A DNA stretch of 64,000 nt from Desmodus rotundus (taxonomy: Eukaryota; Chordata; Mammalia; Chiroptera; Phyllostomidae). Shown in pieces: positions 60,861 through 64,000 of this stretch (position 1 is its first letter; each line of letters starts with the position of its first letter). The stretch covers positions 166,681,220 through 166,745,219 of the forward strand of contig NC_071390.1 of NCBI RefSeq assembly GCF_022682495.2, read 5' to 3'. The translations under genes were made by a program, and so were the position numbers. The notes below the pieces were generated by a model. That model ran no database searches. It saw only the letters and a program-made list of their open reading frames with translations, and was not told the origin of the DNA.

Positions 60861-61711
60861 CGAGGACCAATGGGGACCTTTGCAAGGGGATCCGTAGGAC
60901 TAGACGTAGCATTTGAGCGTTCACGCAGCCATTATTTGTGGCACAGGTAACAAAAAGCAACAGGAACACATTTCCCCTCAGATTCCCTGGCGAGACAGTC
61001 ACTGTTACGAGAGGCTGATATGGAATCATCCCCACTGACTCACCTGAGGAGGCTGACAGGGAGCCATCAGAAGCCCTTCCAGACTGGATGCCCTGTGGTA
61101 TATGCCAGCTTGTAAATTTCCCTCATGCAAATTCTGCCCCGTCCCAAAATTTGTTGCCAGGTATAGCCCATTTATTTTGCATCTTGTCAGTGTTTTCCAT
61201 TTCAAATTATCTTTGTCATTTTTACTCTGTAGAAATATTGTTATGATTATTACAAATGCAATTCCGTTAGAGGAGCTGAAAATTGTCTTTATGATTTCAT
61301 GCCAGCTGGTAGCCATGAAAATTCATGGGCTGGTGGAATTGCTTTTATCAGAAGTCATCTCTTTTTCCCTTCCCGGGTCTTCATTACCAGTCCCTCCACA
61401 TTCTTGTGTCCCCGTCCCTCCTGCCCTTTCGTCTACTTCCCCTTCCTGTGTATCCTCTGCTCCTTCACACGTTTTCTTCATGGGGTTCAGTTTCTTTCAC
61501 TTGCTTCTTCCTTAACATCCCTCCCTCTCTGTTGACTGGCCTCAGAGAAGTCTGCCTGAGATCTTAAAAATAATTTAATTCTCTGAAGCATTGAGGCCAA
61601 AGGGATGAAGTTACCTGCCCCATAATCACAAAATAAAGCCCAAGAAAGGATGTAGGGCAGCAGAATTGTAAACATTTCCCAACTCGCCATACTCGAAAAT
61701 GCTCATTATCA

Positions 61712-61797
61712 TTTGTCTCCAACCTATTCTGTTATCCCCTTACGTAAGAAATACTTTGTCTCCAGCCTATTCTGTTATCCCCCTACGTAAGAAATAC
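61712..61797 (+). repeat. 43-bp tandem duplication
   Basis: Two adjacent 43-bp copies (61712-61754 and 61755-61797), each starting tttgtctcc and ending gtaagaaatac, differ at two positions. It is a recent local duplication. Confidence 0.95.
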
Positions 61798-62117
61798 TTT
61801 GGGGCACATTTTTGGTACCCTGACATGAGTGATAATTAACCTGCCTACATACATTATTTTTTTAAAGACTGCTCTAACATCAACATAAAGAAGTAAAAAG
61901 AAACTAATTATCATAAGATAATATCTTTTTCAGTATGTAAATTCTAGCCCGTGCTTAATTTTCATGTGCTCATGAATCACCCAGGGAGCTTGTTAAACGC
62001 AGATTCTGATGCAGCAGGTCCAGGTGGGCTCTGAGATTCACAAGCTCTGACAAGCTTTCGGATGATGTCCATTCTGCCGTGCCATGGACCACACTTTAAG
62101 TCATAAGGGCCTAGAAG

Positions 62118-62150
62118 TAAAGAAAGAAAAAGAAAAAGAAAAAGAAAAGG
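62118..62150 (+). repeat. (AAAAAG)n microsatellite
   Basis: The run aagaaagaaaaagaaaaaga is visible. It is a simple purine repeat. Confidence 0.9.
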
Positions 62151-62814
62151 TCTCCACATACTCACATATTTCCAAAATGTGCCCCACCGTGCTGCCTGCC
62201 AGCCCTGTTAGAACTAGTGTCGAGTAAAAATATGTAGTAAATTTTTTTCATATTTTTCAGGTTGCCAACCTAAGTGCAGATCGGTCAGTAACTTTGACAT
62301 AAGAGGATACTATTCCATCAGCAACGGGGTGATGGGGGTGGGGGTGACAGAGGCCAAGACAGTGAAGAGAAGCCACTTCAAGGAGCGCCTCAGAGGGCAA
62401 AGATTTTGCCCCTGGCGTCACCCCAATGAGCGGGTGCAAGGCCCCATGACCTGCCCCGAGGGAGGGGGAAGGCGCAGCAGATGCTGGTGGCAGCCGTGGT
62501 AGCGTGAAGCAAGCACAGCAGTGAAGCAGGTCTGGATTTGAGAGTCAGGAGTCTTTGTGTAAGGATTGTGGGATTCGGGATCTTTGTCATCTTGTGATTT
62601 GGACTTTTCAGTCAGTTGTTTGTAAAAGTTAGAGATTTATGGTCAAACCTTTGCATTGAGGTGTCCATCCATTTTGAGTTCAGCTCCAACTACCTTCATC
62701 CCCAACACCCACCCCCCCCAACACACACACTTACATGCCCTGTGGTGTATAGTCAGCACATCTCTGCTTTTGCCACATTAAGTTGTCCTGAGTTCAGGAG
62801 GCTGCAGTGCAGGA

Positions 62815-63020
62815 CAGTAGCCAACAGCACAGGCTCGGAGTCAGGCTGCTGCAATGCCGGCCCTGCCTCTAGCTGTGTGACCTTGGGCAGGGAATCTATC
62901 TGTGCCCGAGTTTCCCCTTCTGTAAAACAGCAGAAGTGGTACAGCTACCTCCTATTGTAGTTGTGGGAACCAAATAGGACAACAGACATAAAGTGTTTAG
63001 AACTCTGCAAATATTAGCAC
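62815..63020 (+). repeat. MIR SINE, sense
   Basis: The segment agcacaggctcggagtcagg, cctctagctgtgtgaccttg, ggcagggaatctatctgtgc and cataaagtgtttagaactct runs in MIR order. Confidence 0.92.
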
Positions 63021-64000
63021 CTGAACAGTAACGTCCTGGGGACACGTTACCTGCAGTTAAGGCATGCTGACACCTGGTAGCGCCTGCACCAAAATATGAG
63101 CTCGGTTTACCTCCAACAGATGCAATGTCCAGAGCCTAGCATGTTTTTCTAGGTTGGTAGACTCAGTCCAACACATAAAATGCTTTTTAAGGCATCTAAA
63201 CAAAGATTTCGACTAGTCTATCAAAGGCACCAAAAAAAGTACACAAGAAATAATGCACACCTTTTTATTTCCTTTCAGGGAACTTATTTTTGACTCTGAG
63301 CTTCCCTTCCACCAGGCTGCTCAGTCCTTCTCGAGGCCGATGCCTCCTGGGGGAGTGCCAAGGTCCCTGGGTCTCAGGTGGCACTAGGAACACTCGTGTG
63401 TCACAGGTCTGATAGAGGAACACACACAGTGTCCCAGAGCCTGCATTGTCCCTCCAGGCCCGTTGGCTTTGCAGCTTCTGGGTCACCTAGGAGTCCTATC
63501 ATCTTTGCCAAAGCTGAGCACCATTAGCCTTTTTCTCCCAAGTCTTCCCTTCTCAGATGGCTGAGGTGCAAGGTGAGCGCTTCGCTGATGGTACAGCCCA
63601 CTGCTAGGCTCAGTCACTTTCCCGGAGTCCAAAAAAGCTCCTTTTCCTGCTTCGGTGCATCTCTAAAGCACTCTCCCTCTCCCCTGCCTGCCAGGGATGT
63701 CAAGTGTAATTGCTTAAATGGATTCAGGCTTTCAAAAAAACAAAACAAAAAAATCCGCAATGCAAAGTATGTCTAAAAACATCTCCATTTCTGCTCTGCC
63801 ACAAATCTCCCCCTGAGACCAAAAAAAAGAAAAAGAAAAAGCATGGAGCCTGGCTGGCTACCTCAAAGAAGGTAAAGGGAAGAACAGGGGAGAAAATGTA
63901 AATGACCATTTCAAAGAAAGAGTCGTGCCTGCCCAGTATTAGTGTAAACTTTGTGTCTAAATAGAATACACAACATGGAGCGAGATTTGCAGACCTACCA
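63021..64000 (+). other. Intron continuing past the window end
   Basis: No exon is seen. A poly-purine A/G patch lies at about 63821-63840. The last SEL1L3 coding exon must lie further right. Confidence 0.5.

Overview
The window is one piece of a mammalian nuclear genome, almost certainly from a bat of the Yangochiroptera. Eight copies of tRNA-derived SINEs of the bat Ves type (left end like CCCTGGCTGGTGTGGCTCAG, middle like CAGTCAGGGCACATGCCTGG, TC-rich 3' part, AATAAA-rich tail) lie in it, most with target-site duplications. They sit on a background of older placental repeats: MIR, L2, MLT1 LTRs, L1M fossils and small hAT-type DNA elements. The base composition, intron-rich layout and lack of long open frames exclude a bacterial or viral genome.

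The only protein-coding gene I can support is SEL1L3 (suppressor of lin-12-like 3, KIAA0746 type), on the + strand and cut at both window edges. I find 18 consecutive internal coding exons between 1750 and 60176. All have AG acceptors and GT donors, and all phases agree. Joined, they give 2161 nt, a 720-residue product plus one base with no stop. In order it covers the end of a concanavalin/LamG-like ectodomain (exons at 1.7-7.7 kb), a linker (9.2-11.0 kb), a long Sel1 (TPR-like) repeat region (23.9-59.3 kb), and a C-terminal membrane-anchor segment (60.1 kb). The 5' exons (signal peptide and most of the ectodomain) lie left of base 1. The last coding exon and 3' UTR lie right of base 64000.

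Everything else is intron. The region 1-24 kb holds a short perfect hairpin, an MLT1 LTR, MIR and L2 copies, and an old L1 split by a 1.4-kb HAL1-like (ORF1-only L1) insertion with its own target-site duplication. The region 24-42 kb holds MIR, MLT1, L2 and a young SINE. The region 42-60 kb holds a strong G-quadruplex motif, SINEs nested in an L1 fossil, a probable solitary ERV LTR and L1M 3' ends. The 3' intron (60-64 kb) holds MIR copies and a 43-bp tandem duplication.

I found no second gene, no structural RNA gene and no CRISPR, phage or defence-type system. The points most worth a second look are the HAL1-like element, the TA-flanked hairpin, the in-frame tandem donor sites, the two SINE subfamilies and the young SINE with a perfect 13-bp duplication. 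Repeat family names and comparisons with human SEL1L3 rest on remembered consensus and protein sequence, not on a search. Repeat ends without a target-site duplication are approximate.
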